Assembly (NCBI GenBank): GCA_964523885.1
Contig: CAZFYX010000039.1
Coordinates: forward strand, 124,001-188,000
DNA length: 64,000 bases
Source: SHXO01 sp964523885
Lineage (GTDB): Bacteria; Pseudomonadota; Gammaproteobacteria; Burkholderiales; SHXO01
Direction: 5' to 3'
In this document: positions 17,484-25,960 of the stretch, one piece after another
How the letters are laid out: the number at the start of each line of letters is the position of its first letter
How positions within the stretch are numbered: position 1 is the first letter of the stretch
The notes under the pieces: model-generated
Told to the model about the DNA's origin: nothing
Databases searched by the model: none
Seen by the model: the letters and a program-made list of their open reading frames with translations, nothing else
Translations under genes and position numbers: made by a program

Positions 17484-20400
17484 ACCAGGCGGCCCGTCGG
17501 ACCTGGAGGATCTCGCGGGAACCGCTCGGGCTGCACCGGATCTCCAACGGCGCCGGTCTGTCGGTGGATATCCTCCCCAACGGGGCGGTCTCCAGCATCG
17601 AGCACCGCAACGGCGACGAGGTCACGCTGATCAACCAGTTCGTCGGTTCGCCGCTGGACTGGGGCGTGGGCCGCATCCTCGTGCGCAGCCACGACGAGGC
17701 GCCCTGGTCGCTCGAGGCGTTCGGACCGCGCGCACAGTTCCGGCTGGGCCTTGGCTCGGACTGCGCGGTGTGGGAGGGCGCGACGGGGGGTCTCGCACAC
17801 CGGGTCACGCTGCAGCTCCACGCGGATGCGCTGGCCTGGACCTGGCGACTCGAGCTCACGGCCGCGCAGGAGACGGCATCGACCCTGGACGCGATCTTCA
17901 TCCAGGACGTCGGACTCGGTCCTCGCGGCTTTCTCGCCAACAGCGAAGCCTACGCATCGCAGTACATCGACCATCACGTCGCGCGGCACTCACGTTGCGG
18001 GCCGGTGGTGATGTGCCGGCAGAACCTCGCGCAGTTCGGCCGGCATCCCTGGGTCGTGCACGGTTGTCTCGATGGCGCAGCGGCCTTCGCCACCGACGGC
18101 GCGCAACTGTTCGGCGCGCAGCACCGGGATAGCGATGGGATCGCAGCAGCGGAGGGCACCGATCTGCCGAGCCAGCGGCTGCAGCACGAGATGGCGTGCA
18201 CAGGTCTGCAGTCGCGGCGCGTCACCGTCGCGGCCGGCGGCACCATCGCTTTCCGGTTCTTCGGCGTCTTCGTCCCGGATCATCCCGCCGCTTCGGACGA
18301 CTCGGACCTGGCGCGGATCGATCCAGTGGCGTGGGCCGCGGACCGGCCGCAGGCGCTGACATGGGTTGAGCCGGCGTGCAGCCTCCTGCAGCGGTCCCGG
18401 GCAGCAGCGAGCGCACCCTTGAGCGATGCCGACGTGGCGGCGCGCCACCCCGAGCGCTGGCTCGAGGAGCGCGAGGCGGGCCGCCTGCTGTCCTTCTTCA
18501 CCCCGGACGGTGCCCACAACCGACACGTCGTGCTGCGCGGCAAGGAGCGCAGGGTGACGCGGCGCCACGGCGCGATCCTGCGCTCCGGGCAGGCGATGCT
18601 GCCGGACGATGCGACGCTCTGTCTCACGGCGTGGATGCACGGCGTGTTCGGCGCACAGCTGACGCTGGGCAACACTTCGCTGCACAAGGTCCTCTCCGTC
18701 TCGCGCGACCCGTACAACGTCCTGCGGGCAAGCGGTCTGCGGCTCCTGCTGGAAACCGGACAGGGCTGGCTGCTGCTGACCGTGCCGTCGGCGTTCGAGA
18801 TGGGGCTCGGCGACTGCCGCTGGATCTATCGGCTGGACCGGCGCGAAGTCAGCGTCTCGGCGGCCGTCTCCGGAGAGGACGCCGCCGTGCAATGGCGCAT
18901 CGACGTGCAGGGCGATCCATGCCGCCTCCTCGTCTGTGCACATCTCGTGATGGGCGAGCGCGAGAGGGAACAGGAAGGCGTGCTCGAAGTGGATCCGGAA
19001 CGCAGGCACATCGCGATGCGTCCGGACCCGGAGGGGCTGTGGGCGCAGCGCTACCCCTCCGCGGTCCATCACCTGGTCACGAGCACGCCCGAGGCCGTGG
19101 AGGCGATCGGGGGCGACGAGCTGCTCTACGCGGACGGGATCTCACGCGATAGAGCCTGCGTGGTGCTGCGGACGCTGCCCACAACCACACTGTGCTTCGC
19201 CGTGGTGGGGTCGCTCACCGATCCCGGCAGGGCTGCCGCGCTCGCCGCACGCCACGAACACGGAATCGACGACGACGTGCTACGCGAGACCTCGGCACGC
19301 TACTGGCGCCACGTCACGCGCGGCCTGCGGATCGACGGCGAGGACCCCGAGGCCCGCGCGCTCGACATCGTGTTCCCGTGGTTCGCACACGATGCCATGG
19401 TCCACCTGACCGTGCCGCACGGCCTGGAGCAGTTCACCGGGGCCGCCTGGGGCACGCGGGATGTCTGCCAGGGTCCCGTCGAGTTCCTGCTCGCGCTGGA
19501 GCACGACGAGCCGGTGCGGCAGATCCTGCACACGGTCTTCGCGCACCAGTACGAAGGCCGCGGGGACTGGCCGCAATGGTTCATGCTGGAGCCGTACGCC
19601 TTCATCCGCGACCGTGAAAGCCACGGCGACATCGTCGTGTGGCCCTTGAAGGCCCTCAATGATTACGTCGAGGCGACCGGCGACTTCGCCTTCCTGGACG
19701 AGCCGGTCGGCTGGCGCAGGGACGAAGATTTCACGCCTGGGTCGCGTCACGATGCTCTCTGGGTCCATGTCGCCAAGCTGCTGGCCACGGTGGTAGAGCG
19801 CTTCATCCCCGGTACGAGCCTGATCCGCTATGGCCACGGCGACTGGAACGACTCGCTCCAGCCCGCCGATCCGACGATGCGCGACTGGATGGTGAGCAGC
19901 TGGACCGTGGCAGTGCTGTACCAGCAGGTCAGGCGCTATGCGGAGATCCTGCGCAGGGCGGGGAGGCAGGAGGCCGGGCAGGCGCTGGAGGCCCTGGCCG
20001 CCAACGTGCAGCGCGACTTCAACCGCTTTTTGGTCCGCGACGGCGTGGTCGCCGGCTATGCGCTGTTCGATCCGGGCAACGGCCAGCCGGAACTGCTGCT
20101 GCACCCCACCGACCGGCGCACCGGGCTGCGGTACTCGCTGCTGCCCATGACCCGCAGCATCATCGGCGGCCTGTTCACGCCTGAACAGGCTCGTCATCAC
20201 CTGGGCATCATCCGAGAGCACCTCCTGTTCGGGGACGGGGTGCGACTGCTGGACCGCCCCGTCCTCTACCGCGGCGGACCGGAGCGCATTTTCCGCCGGG
20301 CGGAGTCCGCGGCGTTCTTCGGTCGCGAGATCGGTCTGATGTATGTCCACGCGCACATCCGCTATGGCGAGGCGCTGGCCGTGCTGGGGGAAGCAGATGC

Positions 20401-20734
20401 GCTGTGGGAAGCGCTGCAGGTGGTGAACCCGGTGTCGGTGACCGGACAGGTAGCGAACGCAAGGCTGCGCCAGCGCAACGCCTACTTCAGCAGCAGCGAC
20501 GCCGGATTCCGGGACCGCTATGCGGCCGCCGCCGAGTGGGAGCGGGTGCGAGCGGCCGCGGTGGATGTGGATGGCGGTTGGCGCATCTACTCCAGCGGCC
20601 CCGGAATTTACGCAAGCCTGATGATCTGCCGGGCGTTCGGGCGTCGCCGGCTCTGGGGTCGGCCCGTGTCGCTACCGCTGCTCCCGACTGCCCGACCGCA
20701 GATCGCCCTGGCGCTGGAGGTCGACGCCGGCTAG
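17480..20734 (+). CDS. GH94-type glycoside phosphorylase, likely 1,2-beta-oligoglucan (sophorose oligomer) phosphorylase class
   Basis: 1084 aa, no signal peptide, ATGA overlap with the GH15 gene. The N-terminal half (about 1-330) is the beta-sandwich carbohydrate-binding region. The C-terminal (alpha/alpha)6 barrel carries G-T-R-D-V-C-Q-G-P near residue 660, W-P-Q-W-F-M near 700, G-D-I-V-V-W-P near 720, and Y-G-H-G-D-W-N-D near 790, where the Asp of D-W-N-D is the general acid of GH94 phosphorylases. About 1100 aa is the length of characterised 1,2-beta-oligoglucan phosphorylases, clearly longer than cellobiose phosphorylase (about 800). Such enzymes release glucose 1-phosphate by phosphorolysis in the cytoplasm. 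No GT84 synthase domain is present, so this is not a cyclic-glucan synthase fragment. Exact linkage is inferred from length and context. Confidence 0.82.
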   Translation: MNQAARRTWRISREPLGLHRISNGAGLSVDILPNGAVSSIEHRNGDEVTLINQFVGSPLDWGVGRILVRSHDEAPWSLEAFGPRAQFRLGLGSDCAVWEGATGGLAHRVTLQLHADALAWTWRLELTAAQETASTLDAIFIQDVGLGPRGFLANSEAYASQYIDHHVARHSRCGPVVMCRQNLAQFGRHPWVVHGCLDGAAAFATDGAQLFGAQHRDSDGIAAAEGTDLPSQRLQHEMACTGLQSRRVTVAAGGTIAFRFFGVFVPDHPAASDDSDLARIDPVAWAADRPQALTWVEPACSLLQRSRAAASAPLSDADVAARHPERWLEEREAGRLLSFFTPDGAHNRHVVLRGKERRVTRRHGAILRSGQAMLPDDATLCLTAWMHGVFGAQLTLGNTSLHKVLSVSRDPYNVLRASGLRLLLETGQGWLLLTVPSAFEMGLGDCRWIYRLDRREVSVSAAVSGEDAAVQWRIDVQGDPCRLLVCAHLVMGEREREQEGVLEVDPERRHIAMRPDPEGLWAQRYPSAVHHLVTSTPEAVEAIGGDELLYADGISRDRACVVLRTLPTTTLCFAVVGSLTDPGRAAALAARHEHGIDDDVLRETSARYWRHVTRGLRIDGEDPEARALDIVFPWFAHDAMVHLTVPHGLEQFTGAAWGTRDVCQGPVEFLLALEHDEPVRQILHTVFAHQYEGRGDWPQWFMLEPYAFIRDRESHGDIVVWPLKALNDYVEATGDFAFLDEPVGWRRDEDFTPGSRHDALWVHVAKLLATVVERFIPGTSLIRYGHGDWNDSLQPADPTMRDWMVSSWTVAVLYQQVRRYAEILRRAGRQEAGQALEALAANVQRDFNRFLVRDGVVAGYALFDPGNGQPELLLHPTDRRTGLRYSLLPMTRSIIGGLFTPEQARHHLGIIREHLLFGDGVRLLDRPVLYRGGPERIFRRAESAAFFGREIGLMYVHAHIRYGEALAVLGEADALWEALQVVNPVSVTGQVANARLRQRNAYFSSSDAGFRDRYAAAAEWERVRAAAVDVDGGWRIYSSGPGIYASLMICRAFGRRRLWGRPVSLPLLPTARPQIALALEVDAG

Positions 20735-20892
20735 GGCACACGGACGCTCATGGTATCTTGGCCGGAGGATCTGCAGCGGGGTTGCGAATGGTGAGAACTG
20801 TCGATGCTCTGCCGCGGTCGAACGCGCCGCAGGAATCGGACAGGTTCCATGCCATGCGCCTGCCGTGACCGCAGGCTTCCGGGAGAAAAATT

Positions 20893-22113
20893 GTGAAATC
20901 GGTGACGATGCTTCGCCTCGCGCTATGGCTGCTTGGCCCGCTCGCAGTTGCCAATGCAGCCGCGAACGGGCCCAACGATTCAGTCGGAAACGGCGCGTTC
21001 AGCAGATGGCAGGACTTCGATGCATACCAATGGCTTGAAGTGAAGCCGAGCCATCCTCGCGATGCCTGGTCACCGCGCGCAGGGCTGCAGGCCGTGGAGT
21101 TGCGACGCGACTTCTATGTCATGGGGGGCCGCACGCCGCTGGCCATTCCAGGCGTGCCTGGCGCCAGCCAGATCTGGAACGACGTGTGGCGCAGCGATGA
21201 CCGTGGCGTTACATGGAGCCAGTTGCCCGACGCACCCTGGTCCGCGCGCGCCTACTTCCAGGCTGTCACCCGTGGCGGGATGATGTTCGTGCTGGGCGGA
21301 CAGAACTTCAAGGCCGGTCCCGCATGCCCGCCGGGGATCCCGAGTTGCTCCGACTTCTTCAACGACGTGTGGAGCAGTCCGGACGGCGTGAGATGGAAGC
21401 GGGAAACCGCCAACGCGGGCTGGAGCGCGCGGGCGGGCCTGAGCGCGGTGGTGCACAAGGGGGCGATCTACGTGCTGGGCGGATCGGTCAACGATGATAC
21501 GGCGATCATCGGTGGACCGCCTGCCCGCATCTACTTCAATGACGTCTGGAAGTCGTACGACGGCCGCAAGTGGACGCGCCTGACGAAGAGCGCGCCCTGG
21601 AAGCCGCGCGCTGGCGCGGTCGTGGTGACCAAGGGGGAATGGATCTACCTGCTCGGCGGCGAGGAAGGCTTCGTGTGCCTGCCCGGGGGACCATGCCCGC
21701 CTTACTTCAACGACGTGTGGCGCAGCCGCGATGGCGCTCGCTGGGAGCGGGTCACTGCCGCCGCCGGCTGGTCCCCGCGGCCCGGGCATCAGTGCGAAGT
21801 GATCGTCGGCAGTATCGTCTGCTTCGGCGGCTTCGGCCTGCCGCCGCAGGGCAATCCGCAGGACATATGGGTGAGCGCCAACGGCAGGGATTGGGAGCAG
21901 GTGGCGGGTACTCCCTGGAATTCCACCGCGCCTGAGCAGATCAAGTACGACTTCGCCGCGCTGGCGAGTTGGGACTGGGACAAGGGTCCATTGCCCGCGA
22001 TCTATACCTTCGGCGGCGACCGTGAGACGTTCGACTTCACCGACCCGCTCAACCCGTTTCGGGTCGACAACGACGTGTGGCGATTCTCACCGCCATCGCC
22101 AACCGGCCGGTAG
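20893..22113 (+). CDS. Exported kelch-like beta-propeller protein
   Basis: 406 aa from a GTG at 20893 (GGGAGA upstream). Residues 1-24 form a signal peptide ending A-N-A-A-A. The rest is a repeated propeller: W-N-D-V-W-R-S, F-N-D-V-W-S-S, F-N-D-V-W-K-S, F-N-D-V-W-R-S and a last N-D-V-W-R-F, each about 75 residues apart, interleaved with W-S-x-R-A and Y-V-L-G-G or F-V-L-G-G strands typical of kelch blades. Several loops contain C-x-P-G-x-P-x-C pairs that may form disulphides. Probably periplasmic or extracellular, binding a ligand or protein. It follows the sugar cassette by 158 bp and could be a read-through partner, but that is not shown. Confidence 0.85.
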   Translation: MKSVTMLRLALWLLGPLAVANAAANGPNDSVGNGAFSRWQDFDAYQWLEVKPSHPRDAWSPRAGLQAVELRRDFYVMGGRTPLAIPGVPGASQIWNDVWRSDDRGVTWSQLPDAPWSARAYFQAVTRGGMMFVLGGQNFKAGPACPPGIPSCSDFFNDVWSSPDGVRWKRETANAGWSARAGLSAVVHKGAIYVLGGSVNDDTAIIGGPPARIYFNDVWKSYDGRKWTRLTKSAPWKPRAGAVVVTKGEWIYLLGGEEGFVCLPGGPCPPYFNDVWRSRDGARWERVTAAAGWSPRPGHQCEVIVGSIVCFGGFGLPPQGNPQDIWVSANGRDWEQVAGTPWNSTAPEQIKYDFAALASWDWDKGPLPAIYTFGGDRETFDFTDPLNPFRVDNDVWRFSPPSPTGR

Positions 22114-22329
22114 CTGGCGCAACCATGGCGCGCGCCGCCCGATCCGTCGGCGGCGCAGCGCTGCGTCAGCGGATGGCAGGACAAGCAGGATCAAGAGCTT
22201 GTGCGGACACCTCCCGGTCCCGGGCGTTGGGACGCGGGAGCCGTGCCATGCCGCCCCGCAGGTGCCTGGTCGCGCTTGCCTTGGCAGCAAAGCCGGACTG
22301 CCGGGAGCGGGCCCGGAGAAAGGATGCGT

Positions 22330-22560
22330 TTACGGCGGCCCGAACGGACCGGACATGGCGCGCTCGTAGCGCTCCGCACGGACGCCTTCGCGTCCCATCT
22401 GCCCGGCCATGCGTGCGGCGTGGGCCCAGCAGCGCTCCACCTCCATGCGCTCGGCGAGCGATGCGACGTGACGGTTGTCGCTGATCGGTCCGGCGGCATG
22501 CAGCGCGGCCTCGATCTCTGCGCGGACGGCCTTCCTCAACGCTTCTATCAGCTCGTTCAT
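22330..22560 (-). CDS. Small uncharacterised helical protein
   Basis: 76 aa with a good GGGGAG ribosome site 7 nt before the ATG at 22560. The sequence M-N-E-L-I-E-A-L-R-K-A-V-R-A-E-I is amphipathic, the rest charged and helical, with one Cys and no membrane segment. No family recognised. It is isolated: kelch gene on one side (convergent), 515-bp gap on the other. Coding-like composition and the ribosome site are the only support. Confidence 0.55.
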   Translation of the reverse strand: MNELIEALRKAVRAEIEAALHAAGPISDNRHVASLAERMEVERCWAHAARMAGQMGREGVRAERYERAMSGPFGPP

Positions 22561-23075
22561 GTGGTCTCCCCGCCTGTGTCAGGCTGTCTGGTCGATTGCT
22601 GACAAACTTGCCACGAAGCCCCGATTGTCCTCAACGAATGTGGCAACACTGCTAATCGCATCGCACCGTCCTCACGCCGGACTGAGCGAGGGCGCGAGCG
22701 GTGCCCACCACCTGGTCCGCGGTGAAGTCTCCGCGGGTGGTGGTGAGGTGGTACCCGGTGCATCGGAGCAGCCAGGCGCACTGCTTTGATGCGTCCGCCT
22801 TGGGGGCAGGACCGGCCCGGTCGATCAGAGAGCGATGGCACGTCCGGGGGCACGACCCGGGTGCGGGTCGATGGTCGTCGTTCCGCCCGCGGCTGACCGC
22901 TATCAGCCTTGCTGCCGGCTGCGGATCGGTCGGCCGGTGAATGAGCCCGGCGCGAACGCGCAGCCGGATGACCCGTCGATCGGCTGCTTGAAACCACCCA
23001 CTCAGTCCCGCATGGAATGAGATTCATGCTGCGCCCTGACTATCATGATGCTACCCACTCGATTAGCATGCCGAC
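22561..23075. other. 515-bp gene-poor spacer with a possible decayed minus-strand remnant
   Basis: No convincing gene. On the minus strand one frame ending in a TAG near 22652 shows coding-like codon use for about 50 codons (it includes G-Y-H-L-T-T-T-R-G-D-F-T-A and V-V-G-T-A-R-A-L-A) but no start or family was recognised; it may be the tail of a lost gene. The right end carries the putative promoter of the HxlR gene. Confidence 0.35.
23064..23069 (+). promoter_or_regulatory. Putative -10 element of hxlR-type gene (leaderless)
   Basis: TAGCAT ends 6 nt before the ATG at 23076 and there is no Shine-Dalgarno sequence, so the transcript may start at the start codon. A dyad ATCATGAT at 23042-23049 lies near the -35 position and could be the operator of the regulator. 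The -35 itself is weak. Confidence 0.35.
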
Positions 23076-23627
23076 ATGAAACGCAAGAGCTTCGGCAAGA
23101 TGCAGTGTCCGGTGGCGCGCGGTCTGGAACGCATCGGCGAGTGGTGGAGCATGCTGATCGTTCGCGACGCGTTCCACGGTCTGACTCGCTTCGACCAGTT
23201 CCAGCAGAGCCTGGGAATCGCACCCAGCATGCTGACGCGCCGGCTCGCCGCGCTCGTCAAGACGGGCATCCTGGAGAAGCGGCGCTACAGCGAGCGGCCG
23301 CCACGCTATGAGTATGTCCTCACCGAGCGCGGCAGCGACCTGCGCCCGGTGCTGGTTGCCCTGCAGGCCTGGGGCAACAAGCACTTCGCACCCGAGGGCC
23401 CCAGCGTCATGCTGGTTCATGCCAAGACCGGCGCTCCGGCGGATCCCGTACTGGTGGATCGCGCGACCGGGCGTCCGCTCACCCAGCCCGAATACGTGAT
23501 CGCGCCCGGCCCTGCAGCCAGTCCGGCCACCCGACGCAAGCTTGCCTCCAGCCCGTGGAGCGGGCACCCGGCCCACGCGGGTTCAGGCAGCGAAGAAGCT
23601 CGCGCACCCGGTAATCGCCGAGCGTGA
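23076..23627 (+). CDS. HxlR-family transcriptional regulator
   Basis: 183 aa. Residues 8-100 match the HxlR winged helix: C-P-V-A-R-G-L-E-R-I-G-E-W-W-S-M-L-I near the N-terminus, then F-D-Q-F-Q-Q-S-L-G-I, L-T-R-R-L-A-A-L, and R-Y-E-Y-V-L-T. The single Cys11 is the position used for redox or electrophile sensing in some homologues. The tail (about 110-183) is an extra domain with a Pro/Ala-rich end. Its stop overlaps the MATE gene start by 4 bp (GTGA), so regulator and pump are co-translated and the regulator probably controls both. Confidence 0.92.
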   Translation: MKRKSFGKMQCPVARGLERIGEWWSMLIVRDAFHGLTRFDQFQQSLGIAPSMLTRRLAALVKTGILEKRRYSERPPRYEYVLTERGSDLRPVLVALQAWGNKHFAPEGPSVMLVHAKTGAPADPVLVDRATGRPLTQPEYVIAPGPAASPATRRKLASSPWSGHPAHAGSGSEEARAPGNRRA

Positions 23628-25042
23628 ACGCCCCGGCCTCCGCAGTCGCCCCGCCGCCGTCCGCCGGCGCAGCGGTAACGGGCATGAACGCAAGGACCCG
23701 CGTCCTCCTGGAAGGCAGCATTGTCCCGACGCTGTTGCGCATGGCCTGGCCCAACATCCTGGTGATGGTGGCCCAGGCTGCAACCGGCCTGATCGAGACC
23801 TGGTTCGTCGCGCGCCTGGGAACCGATGCGCTGGCCGGCATGGCCCTGGTATTCCCCGGCTTCATGATGATGCAGATGCTGTCCGCAGGAGCCGTCGGCG
23901 GCGGGATCTCCTCTGCCGTTGCGCGCGCGCTGGGCGCCGGGCAGCGCGGGGATGCGAACGCGCTGGTGATGCACGCGATCGTGGTCAACCTCGGGCTTGG
24001 GGTGGTCTTCTCCCTGCTGTTCCTCGTCTTCGGCACCCAGCTCTATGGCGCGATGGGCGGCGAGGGCGCGTCGCTGCGCGCCGCGCTGGACTATTCGAAT
24101 GTCGCGTTCGCAGGGGCTGCCCTGGTGTGGTTCATGAACGCGCTGGCGAGCGTGATCCGTGGCACCGGCAACATGCTGGTCCCGTCGCTCGCCGTGTGCG
24201 GTGGCGTCGTCCTGCTGGTGCCGCTCTCCCCGCTGCTCATCTTCGGGTGGGGGCCGATCCCGGGCATGGGAATCGCAGGGGGCGCAGTGGCTGTGCTGCT
24301 GACCACTGCGCTCACCGCCGCGATCCTCGCCTGGTACCTGTGGAGCGGACGCGCCGTCGTGCACCCCGTGCTGCCGAGGCTGCGCAGGGCGCTGTTCGTG
24401 GACATCCTGCGCGTGGGCGCAATCGGATCGATCAACACGTTGCAGACCACGCTCGTCTTCGGGCTCGCCACCGCACTGGTGGGCATGGTGGGCGGCCCTG
24501 CGGCCGTGGCGGGCTATGGAACGGGCGCTCGCCTCGAGTACCTGCTGATCCCGCTGGTCTTCGGGCTGGGCGCGCCCATGGTCGCGCTGGTCGGGACGAA
24601 CATCGGGGCAGGTCAGCGCGAACGCGCATTGCGCATCGCGCTCACCGGAGGTGTGATCGCATTCGGGCTCACCGAGTTCATTGGCCTGATCGCAGCGATC
24701 TGGCCGCACGCCTGGCTCGGGCTGTTCGGCGCCGACGCCGGCATGCTTGCAGCCGGGAGCGCCTACCTCCGGATCGTCGGGCCCGCCTACGGCTTCTTCG
24801 GCCTGGGGCTGTCGCTGTACTTCGCCTCGCAGGGCGCCGGGCGTCTGCTGTGGCCGCTGATCGGAAGTGCGGTTCGCCTGGTGATCGGCATCGGCGGCGG
24901 GTGGCTGGTGTTGACGCTCACCGGGTCCCTCGCCGGACTCTTCGGTGCACTGTCGCTCGCACTGCTGGTCTACGGAGTCATCATCGTCGGCGCCATCGCG
25001 CGCGGGGTGTGGTTCAAGCCACCGCCGGCACGCCATTCTTGA
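23624..25042 (+). CDS. MATE-family multidrug efflux transporter
   Basis: 472 aa beginning with a GTG that overlaps the hxlR-type stop. About twelve transmembrane helices in two related halves. The MATE signatures are visible: L-R-M-A-W-P-N-I-L-V near residue 40, G-T-D-A-L-A-G-M-A in the first half and A-G-Y-G-T-G-A-R-L-E-Y in the second. It would export cationic or hydrophobic compounds across the inner membrane using H+ or Na+. The first 20 residues are Pro/Ala-rich and cytoplasmic; an ATG at residue 24 is a possible alternative start. Downstream arsR begins 31 bp after the stop with its own promoter. Confidence 0.92.
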   Translation: MNAPASAVAPPPSAGAAVTGMNARTRVLLEGSIVPTLLRMAWPNILVMVAQAATGLIETWFVARLGTDALAGMALVFPGFMMMQMLSAGAVGGGISSAVARALGAGQRGDANALVMHAIVVNLGLGVVFSLLFLVFGTQLYGAMGGEGASLRAALDYSNVAFAGAALVWFMNALASVIRGTGNMLVPSLAVCGGVVLLVPLSPLLIFGWGPIPGMGIAGGAVAVLLTTALTAAILAWYLWSGRAVVHPVLPRLRRALFVDILRVGAIGSINTLQTTLVFGLATALVGMVGGPAAVAGYGTGARLEYLLIPLVFGLGAPMVALVGTNIGAGQRERALRIALTGGVIAFGLTEFIGLIAAIWPHAWLGLFGADAGMLAAGSAYLRIVGPAYGFFGLGLSLYFASQGAGRLLWPLIGSAVRLVIGIGGGWLVLTLTGSLAGLFGALSLALLVYGVIIVGAIARGVWFKPPPARHS

Positions 25043-25067
25043 CACGACTCCATGTTTCCACGATGAT
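25039..25067 (+). promoter_or_regulatory. ars operon promoter (TTGACA-17-GATGAT)
   Basis: A perfect TTGACA (25039-25044) is 17 bp from GATGAT (25062-25067). The expected transcription start is about 25074, the A of the arsR ATG, and no ribosome site is present, so the mRNA is predicted to be leaderless. The -10 is inside the operator palindrome. Confidence 0.65.
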
Positions 25068-25078
25068 GGAATCATGGA
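25049..25078. promoter_or_regulatory. 30-bp palindromic ArsR operator overlapping the start codon
   Basis: TCCATGnTTCCA, a 6-bp centre, then TGGAAnCATGGA: 11 of 12 positions in each arm pair. The right arm contains the arsR ATG (25074-25076) and the centre covers the -10 hexamer. A bound ArsR dimer would block polymerase directly, the classic autoregulation of this family. Confidence 0.75.
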
Positions 25079-25400
25079 TGAAGCAATGGCGGTTTCCGCA
25101 CTCGGTGCCCTGGCCCAGGCCGCACGCCTGCGGGTGTTCCGCGCCCTGGTCGGTGCGGCGCCCGAGGGCATGACGCCCGGTGCGTTGTCCGCGCTGCTGG
25201 ACATCCCGGCCTCGACTCTGTCGTTTCACCTCAAGGAACTGGTGCACGCCGGGCTGGTGACTGTCGAACGCGAGAGCCGCAACCTCTACTACCGGCCGGC
25301 GATCGCCCACATGAACGCGCTGCTCGGATACCTCACCGATCACTGCTGCCAAGCGCAGGCCTGTGGGCCGGCCAAGTCGCGCCGCCGCGCCACCTGCTGA
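25074..25400 (+). CDS. arsR: ArsR-family metalloid-responsive repressor
   Basis: 108 aa winged-helix protein: A-L-A-Q-A-A-R-L-R-V-F-R-A-L near residue 11, recognition helix P-A-S-T-L-S-F-H-L-K-E-L near 46, wing R-E-S-R-N-L-Y-Y near 70. A canonical E-L-C-V-C-D arsenic site in helix alpha-3 is absent (it reads A-L-S-A-L-L-D); instead cysteines cluster at the C-terminus, C-C-Q-A-Q-A-C and a final Cys, as in ArsRs that bind arsenite or methylarsenite at C-terminal cysteines. Start chosen at the ATG inside the operator because the upstream in-frame extension belongs to the MATE gene. First gene of the ars operon. Confidence 0.9.
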   Translation: MDEAMAVSALGALAQAARLRVFRALVGAAPEGMTPGALSALLDIPASTLSFHLKELVHAGLVTVERESRNLYYRPAIAHMNALLGYLTDHCCQAQACGPAKSRRRATC

Positions 25401-25413
25401 CCCCGGAGGACTC

Positions 25414-25938
25414 ATGAAGCGCTTTCACGTTCACCTGCACGTCGACGATCTCGCGCAGAGCATCGCCTTCTATTCGAAGCTGTTCGCCGCCCAGCCGGCT
25501 CGGGTCGAGGCCGACTACGCCAAGTGGATGCTGGACGATCCTGCGGTCAACTTCGCGATCTCCACCCGCGGCGCACAGCCGGGGATCGATCACCTCGGCA
25601 TCCAGACCGACGACCCCGCCGAGCTCGCAGCGATGAAGGCGCGCGCAGAGGCCGCCGACATGGCGCTGCTGGATGAAGGGGAGACCACCTGCTGCTACGC
25701 GCGCAGCGAGAAACACTGGGTGACCGATCCGCAGGGCATCGCGTGGGAGCACTTCCATACCTTGGCGAACATCCCGGTCTTCCGTGAGGCCGCGCCGGCC
25801 GCCGGCTGCTGCTCGCCGGCCGCAGCGACGACTACGCAAGCCGCCGCCCCGGCTGCCGATGACGGCGCGTGCTGCACGCCGACCCCGCGCGGCAAGCCGA
25901 TCGGAATCCCGGTCAAGTCGCAGTCTTCCTGCTGCTGA
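25414..25938 (+). CDS. arsI: ArsI/CadI-family VOC metalloenzyme (C-As lyase type)
   Basis: 174 aa, GGAGG at 25405 before the ATG. VOC fold with H-V-H-L-H-V-D near residue 5, D-H-L-G-I-Q near 62 and W-E-H-F-H near 112 as metal ligands. The vicinal pair in T-T-C-C-Y-A near residue 94 is the organoarsenical-binding Cys-Cys of ArsI. These enzymes cleave the carbon-arsenic bond of trivalent methyl or aryl arsenicals using Fe(II) and O2. The tail (about 128-174) is an Ala/Pro-rich extension with three further Cys-Cys pairs (G-C-C-S, A-C-C-T, terminal S-C-C), which could hold metalloid. Between arsR and arsC. Confidence 0.88.
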   Translation: MKRFHVHLHVDDLAQSIAFYSKLFAAQPARVEADYAKWMLDDPAVNFAISTRGAQPGIDHLGIQTDDPAELAAMKARAEAADMALLDEGETTCCYARSEKHWVTDPQGIAWEHFHTLANIPVFREAAPAAGCCSPAAATTTQAAAPAADDGACCTPTPRGKPIGIPVKSQSSCC

Positions 25939-25960
25939 CGCCGCGCGGGGCACGCGGCGC

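Noticed and set aside
17480..20734. Fragment of a cyclic beta-1,2-glucan synthase
   Set aside because: Complete at the length of stand-alone GH94 phosphorylases, with start, stop and operon overlap; no GT84 region nearby.
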